NCBI GenBank assembly: GCA_947447355.1
Contig: CANFJF010000036.1
Location: 1-36,637, forward strand
Length of the DNA: 36,637 nucleotides
Reading direction: 5' to 3'
DNA from: Comamonadaceae bacterium
Lineage (GTDB): Bacteria; Pseudomonadota; Gammaproteobacteria; Burkholderiales; Burkholderiaceae_C
The position numbers and the translations under genes were made by a program. The notes below the pieces were generated by a model. The model saw only the letters and a program-made list of their open reading frames with translations, did no database searches and was not told where the DNA came from. Shown here one piece after another: positions 7,646 through 15,913 of this stretch. Position 1 is the first letter of the stretch, and each line of letters starts with the position of its first letter.

Positions 7646-8817
7646 GTCCACCCTTGACCCGCCCGTCTACGCTCAAGCGCAGTGCCGCTGTGATCGGGAT
7701 TGGTCAGAGTGAATGGCGAAAAGATTGGGACTCGGTGCGTGCCGGCCAAGTTCCTTTTGATTCCTACGGCTATGCGACCATCGCTTTTCGTGAGGCGATG
7801 AACGACGCAGGCATCACCCGTGCCGACATTGATGGGCTCATCAGTGGCCATACCACCTCTTACGAGCGAATGGGCGAAACGCTTGGGCTGGATGTTCAGT
7901 GGGGTGGGCAGGGCGACCTTTTTTCGGCTGTCTTGCAAGCGGTGATGGCGATTGAAACTGGCCGAGCTGAGGTCGTCGCACTGGTCTACGGCAACAACCA
8001 GCGTTCGGCTAACCTTCAATATGGCGGTGTCAATGCGGTTGGTGAACGGTTTTTATCCTATGTCTACCATTCGCCTTGGGGCATGACGTCCCAAGGCGCA
8101 CTCTATGCCTTGACGCAGCGGCGATTTGCCGAGATGAGAGGCTACACCGAAAGCGACTTGGGGCAAGTGGCCGTTGCGCAACGAGCTTGGGCATCGTTAA
8201 ACCCGGCGGCGATCATGCAAAAGCGAATCGGGTTGGAGGATTACCTGGCCTCGCCCTATGTGTGCGAACCGCTCCACTTACTGGACTACTGCCTTGTCAA
8301 CGACGGCGGCGTGGCCTTGATTATTGCGGAGGCAAATTATGCTTCTCGCCATTGCTCTCATCCGGTTTACATAGAAACTGTAGGTCGCTATGACCTCAAT
8401 CGTGATGCCACATCTTTGCTGCCACGATTGGATGGTTTCTATGGTTCGGCGCAGGCCGAGGTCGCCAGTCAGATTTTTAACAGTTCAGGCTTTGGCCCCG
8501 AAGATGTGAGCTTGCTCCAGGTCTATGACAGCTTCTCAACACATGTGCCGTTGGCCCTTGAAGGTTATGGCTACTGCCGCCCGGGTGAGGTGGGAAAACT
8601 GTTTCGCGATCAAGGTATTGGTCCAACGGGAACGCGCCCAATCAACAGCAGCGGTGGTCACTTGTCGGAAAGCTACATGCAGGGTTGGAACCATCAACTT
8701 GAGGCTGTGCGTCAACTTCGCGGGACCTGTGGTGCCCGCCAAATCGATAACTGCCGACTTGTGCACTACTGCTCTGACGTTTCCGGCAAAGCACACTCAA
8801 TTCTGTACACAAAATGA
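7642..8817 (+). CDS. Thiolase-fold protein, SCP-x/Ltp-like, probable aldolase or acyltransferase
   Basis: A 391-residue protein of the thiolase superfamily in the lipid-transfer/SCP-x branch. The C-terminal motif NSSGGHLSESY at residues 335-345 matches the GGH active-site loop of this branch, and C-terminal Cys residues are present. The N-terminal region where degradative thiolases carry the nucleophilic Cys (around residues 88-98) reads GGQGDLFSAVLQ and has no Cys. It overlaps the preceding gene by ATGA and is followed by a DUF35 gene, also by ATGA. Ltp2-type proteins of steroid side-chain degradation are retro-aldolases that need a DUF35 partner, so a similar carbon-carbon cleavage is a reasonable guess. 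Confidence 0.82.
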   Translation: MSPPLTRPSTLKRSAAVIGIGQSEWRKDWDSVRAGQVPFDSYGYATIAFREAMNDAGITRADIDGLISGHTTSYERMGETLGLDVQWGGQGDLFSAVLQAVMAIETGRAEVVALVYGNNQRSANLQYGGVNAVGERFLSYVYHSPWGMTSQGALYALTQRRFAEMRGYTESDLGQVAVAQRAWASLNPAAIMQKRIGLEDYLASPYVCEPLHLLDYCLVNDGGVALIIAEANYASRHCSHPVYIETVGRYDLNRDATSLLPRLDGFYGSAQAEVASQIFNSSGFGPEDVSLLQVYDSFSTHVPLALEGYGYCRPGEVGKLFRDQGIGPTGTRPINSSGGHLSESYMQGWNHQLEAVRQLRGTCGARQIDNCRLVHYCSDVSGKAHSILYTK

Positions 8818-9236
8818 ACGCTGACGAGGCAACTACCGTACTCACACCGCCGCCTGTGATGGGGCTATACGATGCGCCGATGTGGGGCAGCATCCATGCC
8901 CGCAAAATGACGCTGCAAAAGTGCTGCTCGTGCGCCAGTTTTCGTTACCCTCCGGGACCGACTTGTGGCGAATGTCTGTCAATGCAATATGAGTGGACAA
9001 CGATCAAGGGCGGCGGCGAAATATGGAGTTGGGTGGTGTTCCATCGCAGCTATTTGCCTGCCTACCCAGCACCCTACAACGTTATCGCAGTGAAACTCGA
9101 AGAAGGTCCGATGTTGATCTCAAATCTGGACGGCGAATTGCCTGCCGGTTCGTGGATCGGGTGCCGCGTTCAGCTGAATTACGTCAACATGCCCGATGGT
9201 GCGGTGCTTCCTCGATTTCGACTTGTGAAGGAATAA
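8814..9236 (+). CDS. DUF35 zinc-ribbon / OB-fold protein
   Basis: A 140-residue protein with an N-terminal helix, a rubredoxin-like zinc ribbon with Cys37, Cys40, Cys51 and Cys54 (CxxC...CxxC), and a C-terminal OB-fold (residues 60-135). DUF35 proteins usually bind thiolase-fold partners and may present the acyl-CoA substrate. The gene is coupled on its 5' side to the thiolase-like gene by an ATGA overlap, and the next gene starts three bases after its stop. This matches the pairing in Ltp2/ChsH2-type aldolases and in some acyl-CoA condensing enzymes. Confidence 0.87.
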   Translation: MNADEATTVLTPPPVMGLYDAPMWGSIHARKMTLQKCCSCASFRYPPGPTCGECLSMQYEWTTIKGGGEIWSWVVFHRSYLPAYPAPYNVIAVKLEEGPMLISNLDGELPAGSWIGCRVQLNYVNMPDGAVLPRFRLVKE

Positions 9237-9238
9237 GA

Positions 9239-10915
9239 ATGACAGCGCTCGACATAGACGCCATACACGAATTGCCGCTGCAGCATCGGGTGCTCGGGCC
9301 TATCCTACGGGCCCGTGCTGATCGCGATCCAGAACGTGTCTATATCCGCTTCGGTGCGAGCCACTGGACTTTCAAGCAGACAGACGACATTGTTCGTGAC
9401 GCCGCCCGCGGTTTCATGGGTTTAGGGCTTTCTAAAGGTGAGCGGGTGGGTTTATTCATGCCCAACCATCCAGGCTTCATCTTTGCCTGGTACGCCACCA
9501 ACTTAGCTGGCGGTGTGACGGTTCCGATCAATCCCAGCTTCACGGCCTCATTGCTCCAGTACATCTTGGAAGACTCTGATGTGCGCGGCCTGGTCACGAC
9601 CGCCGCATTGCTGCCGGTGGTGGCGGCGCTCAGTGCAGAACGGCGCGAGCAACTGCGGTTTGTTGTGTTGGTCGATGAGGTTGATTCGGCGGTGGATGCT
9701 TGCATCCCGTCGGTACTGGCTTTTGCGGAGCTGATCAAGTCGGGCAAGGCGCTGGGTGGCCCCAGCGAAGTCCCGCTCGATTTCACAGACGTCCATAGCA
9801 TCATGTACACCTCGGGGACGACCGGTCCTTCCAAGGGGGCGATCGTCCCCAATGGCCATTATTTCGGTTCGAGCTGTACTTTCTTGCGTGCCGTGAACCT
9901 AACGCGTGATGATGTGTTGTACACCCCGCTGCCACTTTTTCATGGGCTCGCGAGTCGGTTGGGGGCCTTGCCAGCGTTGATGGTCGGTGCCGAGTATGTT
10001 CTTGCGCCACACTTTTCCGTCACGCGCTTTTGGCAGGATGTCACCGAGTGCAAAGCCAGTGTCGCGCACACCATCTTCACGCTGCCAGCCATGCTGAAGG
10101 GGCGACCGCCGGGCCCTTATGACAAGGCTCATCGCCTGCGGGCAATGTACAACGGCAACTACGATCAAGAATTCGAAGTTCGCTTCAATGTGCGAGTGTG
10201 TGAGGCCTATGGGTTGACCGAGGTTGGCCTGACGCATTACACGAGGTTCGCGCAGGAGCGGCGTCCAGGCAGTTGTGGCAAGACGCACGAGGACTGGGAA
10301 GCCCGGGTTGTCGACAGCCAGGGTCTTGAAGTTCAAGTCAACCAGATTGGTGAGATCGTGGTGCGTCCAAGGTTGCCGTCCATCATGATGAACGGTTACG
10401 TCAATAAGTCAGACGAAACGGTGCGCGTGAGTCGCGACCTTTGGTTCCACACCGGCGATTTTGGTCGGTGCGACTCGGATGGATTTTTCTACTTTATTTC
10501 GCGCCACAAGGATCGAATCAGGCGGCGCGGCGAAAACGTTTCTCCGATGGAAGTCGAGGCGATTTTGTGCCGTCATCCCGACATAGCAGATTGCGCTGCC
10601 ATAGGCTTCCCTGCGCGTGAGGGAGAAGATGACATTCGCGTGGTGCTGGTTGCGAAGACAGATCAGCCGCCATCACCGCACGCTGTGATGGACTGGCTTG
10701 CAGGGCGCATGCCGAACTTCATGATGCCGCGCTATATCGAGTTTGCGCTTTCGCTGCCGAGAAATCCGGTTGGCAAAGTCGAAAAATACAAACTCCTTGA
10801 TGCCGGTCTGGCTCACGATGTGTGGGACCGCGAGACTGAAGGCTATGTCATCAAGCGAGATGCTGTACCGCAACCTCTTACCCCTATGGACCCAACATCG
10901 AAGGAAAACCAATGA
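9239..10915 (+). CDS. AMP-forming acyl-CoA synthetase (ligase 2), CaiC-like
   Basis: A 558-residue acyl-CoA ligase. The open frame extends upstream to 8993 through the DUF35 gene, but the ATG at 9239, two bases after the DUF35 stop and preceded by AAGGAATA, is the natural start. Motifs are canonical: phosphate loop TSGTTGPSKG at 191-200, AYGLTE at 323-328, LWFHTGDFG, the hinge SRHKDRIRRRGENVSP, and GKVEK with catalytic Lys513. The overall pattern resembles crotonobetaine/carnitine and long-chain acid ligases (CaiC/FadD-like). Its stop overlaps the next ATG. It may activate a pathway intermediate, with ligase 1 acting on the initial substrate or the reverse. Confidence 0.9.
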   Translation: MTALDIDAIHELPLQHRVLGPILRARADRDPERVYIRFGASHWTFKQTDDIVRDAARGFMGLGLSKGERVGLFMPNHPGFIFAWYATNLAGGVTVPINPSFTASLLQYILEDSDVRGLVTTAALLPVVAALSAERREQLRFVVLVDEVDSAVDACIPSVLAFAELIKSGKALGGPSEVPLDFTDVHSIMYTSGTTGPSKGAIVPNGHYFGSSCTFLRAVNLTRDDVLYTPLPLFHGLASRLGALPALMVGAEYVLAPHFSVTRFWQDVTECKASVAHTIFTLPAMLKGRPPGPYDKAHRLRAMYNGNYDQEFEVRFNVRVCEAYGLTEVGLTHYTRFAQERRPGSCGKTHEDWEARVVDSQGLEVQVNQIGEIVVRPRLPSIMMNGYVNKSDETVRVSRDLWFHTGDFGRCDSDGFFYFISRHKDRIRRRGENVSPMEVEAILCRHPDIADCAAIGFPAREGEDDIRVVLVAKTDQPPSPHAVMDWLAGRMPNFMMPRYIEFALSLPRNPVGKVEKYKLLDAGLAHDVWDRETEGYVIKRDAVPQPLTPMDPTSKENQ

Positions 10916-11871
10916 GCCAACATTTCAGCCAGCTTTTAGTCGCGATACTGCTTTATACAGGCATTGGTTCGGCCTTCGCGCAGAACAGCAGCCAGCCGCT
11001 TCGTATCATCGTTCCCTACGCCGGTGGTGGGTCCACCGACGTCATTGCACGCTCAGTGGGGCAGAAGCTTGGCGAAATTCTTGGCCAAGCTGTGATCATT
11101 GACAATCGTGCTGGCGGCGGCACACTGATCGGGACCCAAGCACTGAAAGGGGCTTTACCGGATGGCAACACCATCATGTTGGCAACGCCTGATTTCATCG
11201 TCAATGCATTCATCCATCCACGACTTCCTTACGACCCGCTCAAAGACTTTGTACCGATTTCAGTGATAGCGCAAAACCCGCTGGTATTGGCGACCACTGC
11301 CAGTTTGAACACACGGACTGTGCCGGAGGTGTTGCGCTTGGCTCAAGCCCAGCCTGGGACTCTTAATTATGGGTCCGCTGGTATCGCTTCGACAGCTCAC
11401 TTGTCAGGAGAGTTGCTTCAAATGCTGGGCGATGTGAAGCTCAACCACGTTCCATACAAAGGTATGGGCCCTGCCATGGTTGACTTACTGGCAGGTCGCA
11501 CTCAGTTGGCCTTCGTTTCCTGGATCACCATTCAGCAGCAGGTCGAGCAAGGCAAGCTATTTCCGGTCGGGATCACCAGCGCTAAGCGTTTACCCAGCCT
11601 TCCCAATATTCCGGCCATTTCGGAGTCAGTGCCGGGTTTCGAGTTGATGGTTTGGTTCGGCTTGCTCGCGCCGAAGGGAACTCCGCCAGAGGCGATTAAC
11701 CGCCTGCAAGCCGCTTTGGTTCAGGCATTACGTGCACCAGATGTACGCCAGCAGCTGGCGACATTAGCCGAGGTGGGTGCGGGGACTCAGAAAGAATTTT
11801 CGGAGCTGCTGGTAGCTGAGTATGCCAAGTGGGGCAAGGTCGTGAAGGCCGGTAATATCAAATCTGAATGA
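10912..11871 (+). CDS. Bug/TctC-family substrate-binding protein (copy 3)
   Basis: A 319-residue periplasmic receptor. The Sec signal ends at SAFAQ near residue 24. Landmarks include LRIIVPYAGGGSTDV, IDNRAGGGTLIG, LPYDPLKDFVPI and HVPYKGMGPA. It is joined to the ligase before it and to the GntR regulator after it by ATGA overlaps. This places uptake, activation and regulation on a single message and suggests that its ligand is the substrate or inducer of this operon. Confidence 0.9.
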   Translation: MSQHFSQLLVAILLYTGIGSAFAQNSSQPLRIIVPYAGGGSTDVIARSVGQKLGEILGQAVIIDNRAGGGTLIGTQALKGALPDGNTIMLATPDFIVNAFIHPRLPYDPLKDFVPISVIAQNPLVLATTASLNTRTVPEVLRLAQAQPGTLNYGSAGIASTAHLSGELLQMLGDVKLNHVPYKGMGPAMVDLLAGRTQLAFVSWITIQQQVEQGKLFPVGITSAKRLPSLPNIPAISESVPGFELMVWFGLLAPKGTPPEAINRLQAALVQALRAPDVRQQLATLAEVGAGTQKEFSELLVAEYAKWGKVVKAGNIKSE

Positions 11872-12686
11872 CACATGTTTCGCCATCTTCTTTGACATTA
11901 GACGACTCAGGGGCTGTCAGATCGGTTTCGCGCTTTTTCCGCCGCCCCGTGGCGGGGCCCGTGCCTCTGTATCACCAGATTGAGCAGAATCTGCGCGAGC
12001 GCATTGCTAGTTTGGAGTTCACACCTGATGAGCCACTTCCCTCCGAGGACGTTCTCGCGCGTGAATACGACGTTAGCCGTGTGACGCTTCGACGCGCCTT
12101 AGAGTCATTGCTCGCAAGTCGGCTGATCAGCAAGCGCAGGGGTATCGGAAACTTCGTTTCGCGCGTCAATGCCGCTCGCAAGAACGTGACGTTGACGGGT
12201 CGATTGGATGACGCTTTTCTCAACATGGAAAAGCTTTCCTACCGAGTGATATCTAGAAAATCTGTCCCCATCGCATCGGCCGATCCAGCCATACTTAGAG
12301 CGCTGCAGATCGAGGGGGTTCAGGACGGCGTTGATCGACTTGAGGTTGTGGCACTGACCGATGGCCAGCCCTATGCCTACTCCGAATTTTATTTTCCAGA
12401 TGACATTGCGGGAAGTCTGTCCACGCAGGAACTGGGCGGGACGTATCCAATCCTTCGCGTGGTGGAATCTAAAATTGGTGAGGCCGTCAGTTGGGCTGAT
12501 CAAACTGTGGAGCCCATTCTTGCGAGTAGTCAGGTTGCTCGATGCCTTGGCATTCAGCCACGGCGACCCATTCTGCAAATGAGGCGGACCTATTACACGG
12601 CAGCAGGCCGGGCAGTGGAGTCGGTGGTGGTGCGCTACCATCCTGATCGCTACTCTTACAGTGCGCAATTGCTGGCAAAACCATGA
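11868..12686 (+). CDS. GntR-family transcriptional regulator, HutC/UTRA type
   Basis: A 272-residue regulator. Residues 30-100 form the winged-helix domain (PLYHQIEQNLRERI, LPSEDVLAREYDVSRVTLRRAL, GIGNFVSR). The C-terminal 150 residues are a UTRA ligand-binding domain (SEFYFPDDI, GIQPRRPILQMRRTYY). The first 30 residues are a poorly conserved leader, and an internal start cannot be excluded. It overlaps both neighbours by ATGA, so it is co-expressed with the pathway it probably controls. A HutC-type site upstream of 4080 is the best candidate operator; the effector is likely a pathway acid or CoA ester. Confidence 0.9.
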   Translation: MTHVSPSSLTLDDSGAVRSVSRFFRRPVAGPVPLYHQIEQNLRERIASLEFTPDEPLPSEDVLAREYDVSRVTLRRALESLLASRLISKRRGIGNFVSRVNAARKNVTLTGRLDDAFLNMEKLSYRVISRKSVPIASADPAILRALQIEGVQDGVDRLEVVALTDGQPYAYSEFYFPDDIAGSLSTQELGGTYPILRVVESKIGEAVSWADQTVEPILASSQVARCLGIQPRRPILQMRRTYYTAAGRAVESVVVRYHPDRYSYSAQLLAKP

Positions 12687-13678
12687 CAGCACACACCGAT
12701 CGTGCACACCTTTCATGCGACCAAGCGCGCTCACTTTCTTTAGGCGCACTGCGGGGGCTCGGTTTCAGCGACCTTGAGGCTGGCATCATCACCGACCATG
12801 TTTTGGACGCTGCGCTCTGCGGCTACGAATATTCTGGCTTGCCGAAAATACTCAACGTCGCGCAAATGATGTCGCAAATTGCCCCGGATGGCCCTATGCG
12901 CTTGCTCAAGGAAACATCGGTTTCTGCGCTCTACGACGGCGCTAACCACAATGGCATGATCACTATGGACCGCGCGACCGATATGGCGATCCTAAAAGCG
13001 CAGCAACATGGTTTTGCTATCGTTGGTTTGAATCGTACTTGGATGAGTGGCCGCAGCGCTTATTTCGTCGAGCGTATTGCCCGAGCCGGTCTGGTCGGCA
13101 TTCATACCATCGGCTCGACTGCGCTGGTTGCACCCCCGGGCGCAGCGGCTGCAGCGGTGGGAACAAACCCGATTGCCTTCGGTTTTCCCACTGCGGACGA
13201 ACCGCTGGTCATTGACATGAGCTTTGCCGCCTTGATGTTTACTGATTTGCGCTTGCGTGCAAGGCTGGGCGAGGGGCTTCCTGCAGGCTGCGCTATTGAT
13301 GCGCATGGACAGCCGACGCAGGATCCGGTGATGGCGCTAGCCGGGGCTGTTTTGTGCTTCGGTGGCTACAAGGGTTTTGGTATGGCGCTAGCGATGCAGG
13401 CCATGGGCGGACTTGCAGGTGCTGACGATGATCCTGACGGTGCGGGTTACTTGGTCATTGCAATCAAGCCCGACCTGCTGGTGCCTCTGGACAGGTATCG
13501 ACTCGGTGTGTCTGCGATGCTTTCACGCATCAAGGGGACGGCACGACAGCCGGGTGTCGATGAGATTCGAATTCCTTCAGAACGATCTATGCGAACCCGA
13601 GCGCTGCTGACAAAAGAGGGGATCGAGATTGATAAGCATGTCTACGAAAAACTTCAGCAATTAGCGCTGGCTGCATAA
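12683..13678 (+). CDS. Ldh2/malate-lactate dehydrogenase family oxidoreductase (copy 1)
   Basis: A 331-residue member of the NAD(P)-dependent family that includes ureidoglycolate, 2,3-diketogulonate and delta-1-piperideine-2-carboxylate reductases. The GTNP nucleotide-site motif is at 160-163, followed by the IDMS strand and GGYKGFG at 227-233. The family SHG motif is replaced by YSG (residues 50-52), and the usual NHFG reads WMSG (120-123), so two His normally important for catalysis are missing. Loss of both is shared with the paralogue at 18528. It is the last gene of the plus-strand operon, joined to the regulator by ATGA. It probably reduces or oxidises a 2-oxo/2-hydroxy acid or imine, but the chemistry may differ from the family norm. 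Confidence 0.85.
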   Translation: MTAHTDRAHLSCDQARSLSLGALRGLGFSDLEAGIITDHVLDAALCGYEYSGLPKILNVAQMMSQIAPDGPMRLLKETSVSALYDGANHNGMITMDRATDMAILKAQQHGFAIVGLNRTWMSGRSAYFVERIARAGLVGIHTIGSTALVAPPGAAAAAVGTNPIAFGFPTADEPLVIDMSFAALMFTDLRLRARLGEGLPAGCAIDAHGQPTQDPVMALAGAVLCFGGYKGFGMALAMQAMGGLAGADDDPDGAGYLVIAIKPDLLVPLDRYRLGVSAMLSRIKGTARQPGVDEIRIPSERSMRTRALLTKEGIEIDKHVYEKLQQLALAA

Positions 13679-13723
13679 ATTGTCAACTTGCGTTTAAGCA
13701 AAAGGCGACGCTGTCTTAATAAG

Positions 13724-14734
13724 TCACCCGCCTGTGATGCCAGCTTCCTTGACGATTTTTGCCCAAGACTTAAGTTCTGAATCAATGTGCGCTTTGAATT
13801 TTTCGGGCGAACTGGTGACAGGCTCAAAACCACCTTTGATGAGTTGATCCTTGACCGCTGGAATGCTCAAAATATGCACAATCTCGGCATTCAATTTGTC
13901 GATGATGTCGCGCGGAGTTCCCGCAGGCGCCACGATACCCAACCAGTTACTGACTTCAAACCCTGGCAAACCAGCTGAATGGGCGATGGTGACAATGTTC
14001 GGCGCTAAGGACGAAGGCGCAAGGCTGGCGACCCCTAGTGGCACGACTCGGCCGGCGGCCACATGCGGCATCACCGTTGGCAAGCCGATTAGCATGATCT
14101 GTACTGTTCCACCCACCAAGTCGGTCACGGCGGGTGCCGCGCCCTTGTAGGGAATGTGGTTGATTTTGACGTCAGCGGCACGGTTGAATTTTTCCATCGC
14201 CAAATGACTGGCAGAACCGTTGCCCGCTGATGCATAGTTCAGCTCACCAGGCCTGTTTTTGGCCAACTGTATCAACTGCTTGACGGTTGTCACTTTCAAC
14301 GACGGATGCACAACCATGATGCTGGAAAGCGTTGCCGTCAGCCCGATGGGTTCAAAGTCTTTGACCGTGTCGAAGCGCACTTTCGTCAGTGCCGGGTTGA
14401 CTGTCAGTACGCCAGCCGTCGATAGCAAGAGCGTATAGCCGTCTGGAGGCGCTTTGGCCGCCATTTCTGCACCGATGCTACCGGCTGCGCCAGCCCGGTT
14501 GTCAATGATGACCGGCTGCCCCCAGTTCTCCGTCATATTGACCGCAATGACACGCGCCAACAGGTCGGTCGGGCCTCCTGCGGCAAAGGGCACAATCAAA
14601 CGGATCGGCTTGCTGGGGTAAGGCATCGCCGCATTTTGGGCGATGGCACCCGGCCCAAAAGCAAAGATCACCACCGTGAGGCTGCTCCAAAATACCTTGG
14701 AAAGTGATGACTTCAATTGAATGCTATTCAGCAT
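13724..14734 (-). CDS. Bug/TctC-family substrate-binding protein (copy 4)
   Basis: A 336-residue periplasmic receptor with a Sec signal ending near AIAQ. Landmarks are IRLIVPFAAGGPTDL, IDNRAGAAGSIG, PPDGYTLL, HIPYKGAAPA and SWAKIVKEAG. It is the last gene of the minus-strand cluster, 67 bases after the D-2-hydroxyacid dehydrogenase gene, and converges with the dehydrogenase gene of the plus-strand operon across a 45-base gap. It starts MLN like copy 5. No convincing ribosome site is visible. Confidence 0.9.
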   Translation of the reverse strand: MLNSIQLKSSLSKVFWSSLTVVIFAFGPGAIAQNAAMPYPSKPIRLIVPFAAGGPTDLLARVIAVNMTENWGQPVIIDNRAGAAGSIGAEMAAKAPPDGYTLLLSTAGVLTVNPALTKVRFDTVKDFEPIGLTATLSSIMVVHPSLKVTTVKQLIQLAKNRPGELNYASAGNGSASHLAMEKFNRAADVKINHIPYKGAAPAVTDLVGGTVQIMLIGLPTVMPHVAAGRVVPLGVASLAPSSLAPNIVTIAHSAGLPGFEVSNWLGIVAPAGTPRDIIDKLNAEIVHILSIPAVKDQLIKGGFEPVTSSPEKFKAHIDSELKSWAKIVKEAGITGG

Positions 14735-14801
14735 ATTTGCATGTGCATTTTTAGGTTTGGAGGGTTACAAGTTCAACTGTTTCGGGCTTGAGATGGATTG
14801 T

Positions 14802-15887
14802 TTATTTCGCGGTCAAACGCAGGACCTCTGCAATGCCTTGCAGCATGTCCTGCGCATCGGTTAATCCATTCAAGCGCGAAGCGCCAGCCAAATGTGGTGT
14901 GAGCAAGACATTGTTGAACTCAAGCAGAGGATCGTCCTCGGTGGTCGGCTCTTGGTAAAGCACATCAAACGCAGCACCAGCCAAGTGACCGGACTTGAGG
15001 GCCGTTAGCAGCGCTTCGAGGTCAACTATTTCAGCCCTGGATGTGTTCACTAGAAAACCACCTGGTTTCATGCGACTCAGCGCTGCGTGATTCACGAGAT
15101 GACGGGTTTCTTCATTGCTGGCAACGTGGACGCTTAAGAAGTCGGCCCGTTCAAACAAGCTGTCAAAGTCGCAGTATTCGACACCCTCGGTCTGTTCTGC
15201 TGTAGCAGATAACCGGTTTCGCTTGTTGTAGAGCACTTTCATGCCGAAGGCACGAGCCAGAGGGGCGACTTCTCGGCTGATCTCCCCGTAGCCCAACAGT
15301 CCCAGCGTTTTATGGCGTAGCAATTGAAGGTTAGGAATTCGACCGAAATTGGCGCTGGCGGTGTGGCGCTTGTCATAGGGAAGGGGCGCAAAGCCGGCCT
15401 CCAACAACCGCTGGCTGGTGACGAGTCCGTTGATCAATGCGAACCTTTTGGCCAGATTCAACATGAACATGAGGGTGTGCTCGGCCAATGCCATGTTGGT
15501 TCGTCGCCGCAAAGTTTTCAGTGTGACTCCTCGGGCGGTGCAGGCCGCGTGGTCAATATTTTCAGTCACCACTCCAAAATTTTGAACCAGTACCATCTTG
15601 GGAGCGAGTGCCAACTGAGATTCGCCAATGTGGAGGCTTTCGACAATCACGATATCTGCATCGGAAAGCTGTTGTTCGAGCTCTTCCTGATCTATCACCA
15701 GCCGAACTTGGGACGGGAATAGTTCTGGGACGCTGGCACGCACCGCATCTCGCCAGCCGATGAAATCGGTTAAGTCGTGCGATGCGTAATTCGCAAATGC
15801 GGATAAGCGTTCGTCGCTCGTGTTCGGGTCGAGCAAGACCTGAATCTGACGAAGAACACGGTCATCTTCTACAACGATAACTGGCAT
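14802..15887 (-). CDS. NAD-dependent D-2-hydroxyacid dehydrogenase
   Basis: A 361-residue member of the D-isomer 2-hydroxyacid dehydrogenase family, which interconverts 2-oxo acids and D-2-hydroxy acids with NAD(H), or oxidises phosphoglycerate-like substrates. The nucleotide loop GYGEIS at 199-204 has Ser where the third Gly usually stands. Catalytic residues are visible: Arg284 in NTSR, Glu313 in YQEP and His332 in TPHLAG. A longer than usual N-terminal catalytic segment precedes residue 100. An AGAAAG stretch precedes the ATG at 15887. It lies 26 bases after the PrpD-family gene, so it is part of the same transcript. Confidence 0.87.
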   Translation of the reverse strand: MPVIVVEDDRVLRQIQVLLDPNTSDERLSAFANYASHDLTDFIGWRDAVRASVPELFPSQVRLVIDQEELEQQLSDADIVIVESLHIGESQLALAPKMVLVQNFGVVTENIDHAACTARGVTLKTLRRRTNMALAEHTLMFMLNLAKRFALINGLVTSQRLLEAGFAPLPYDKRHTASANFGRIPNLQLLRHKTLGLLGYGEISREVAPLARAFGMKVLYNKRNRLSATAEQTEGVEYCDFDSLFERADFLSVHVASNEETRHLVNHAALSRMKPGGFLVNTSRAEIVDLEALLTALKSGHLAGAAFDVLYQEPTTEDDPLLEFNNVLLTPHLAGASRLNGLTDAQDMLQGIAEVLRLTAK

Positions 15888-15913
15888 CGGGCAATCTTTC
15901 TGATGGTTGTGTC

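Noticed and set aside
8993..9238. Extended N-terminus of ligase 2
   Set aside because: It lies inside the DUF35 gene in another frame; the ATG at 9239 has a ribosome site and gives the usual ligase N-terminus.
13679..13723. Possible bidirectional terminator between the two convergent clusters
   Set aside because: Only a weak GCG/CGC stem is seen with no T-run, so it is not supported.
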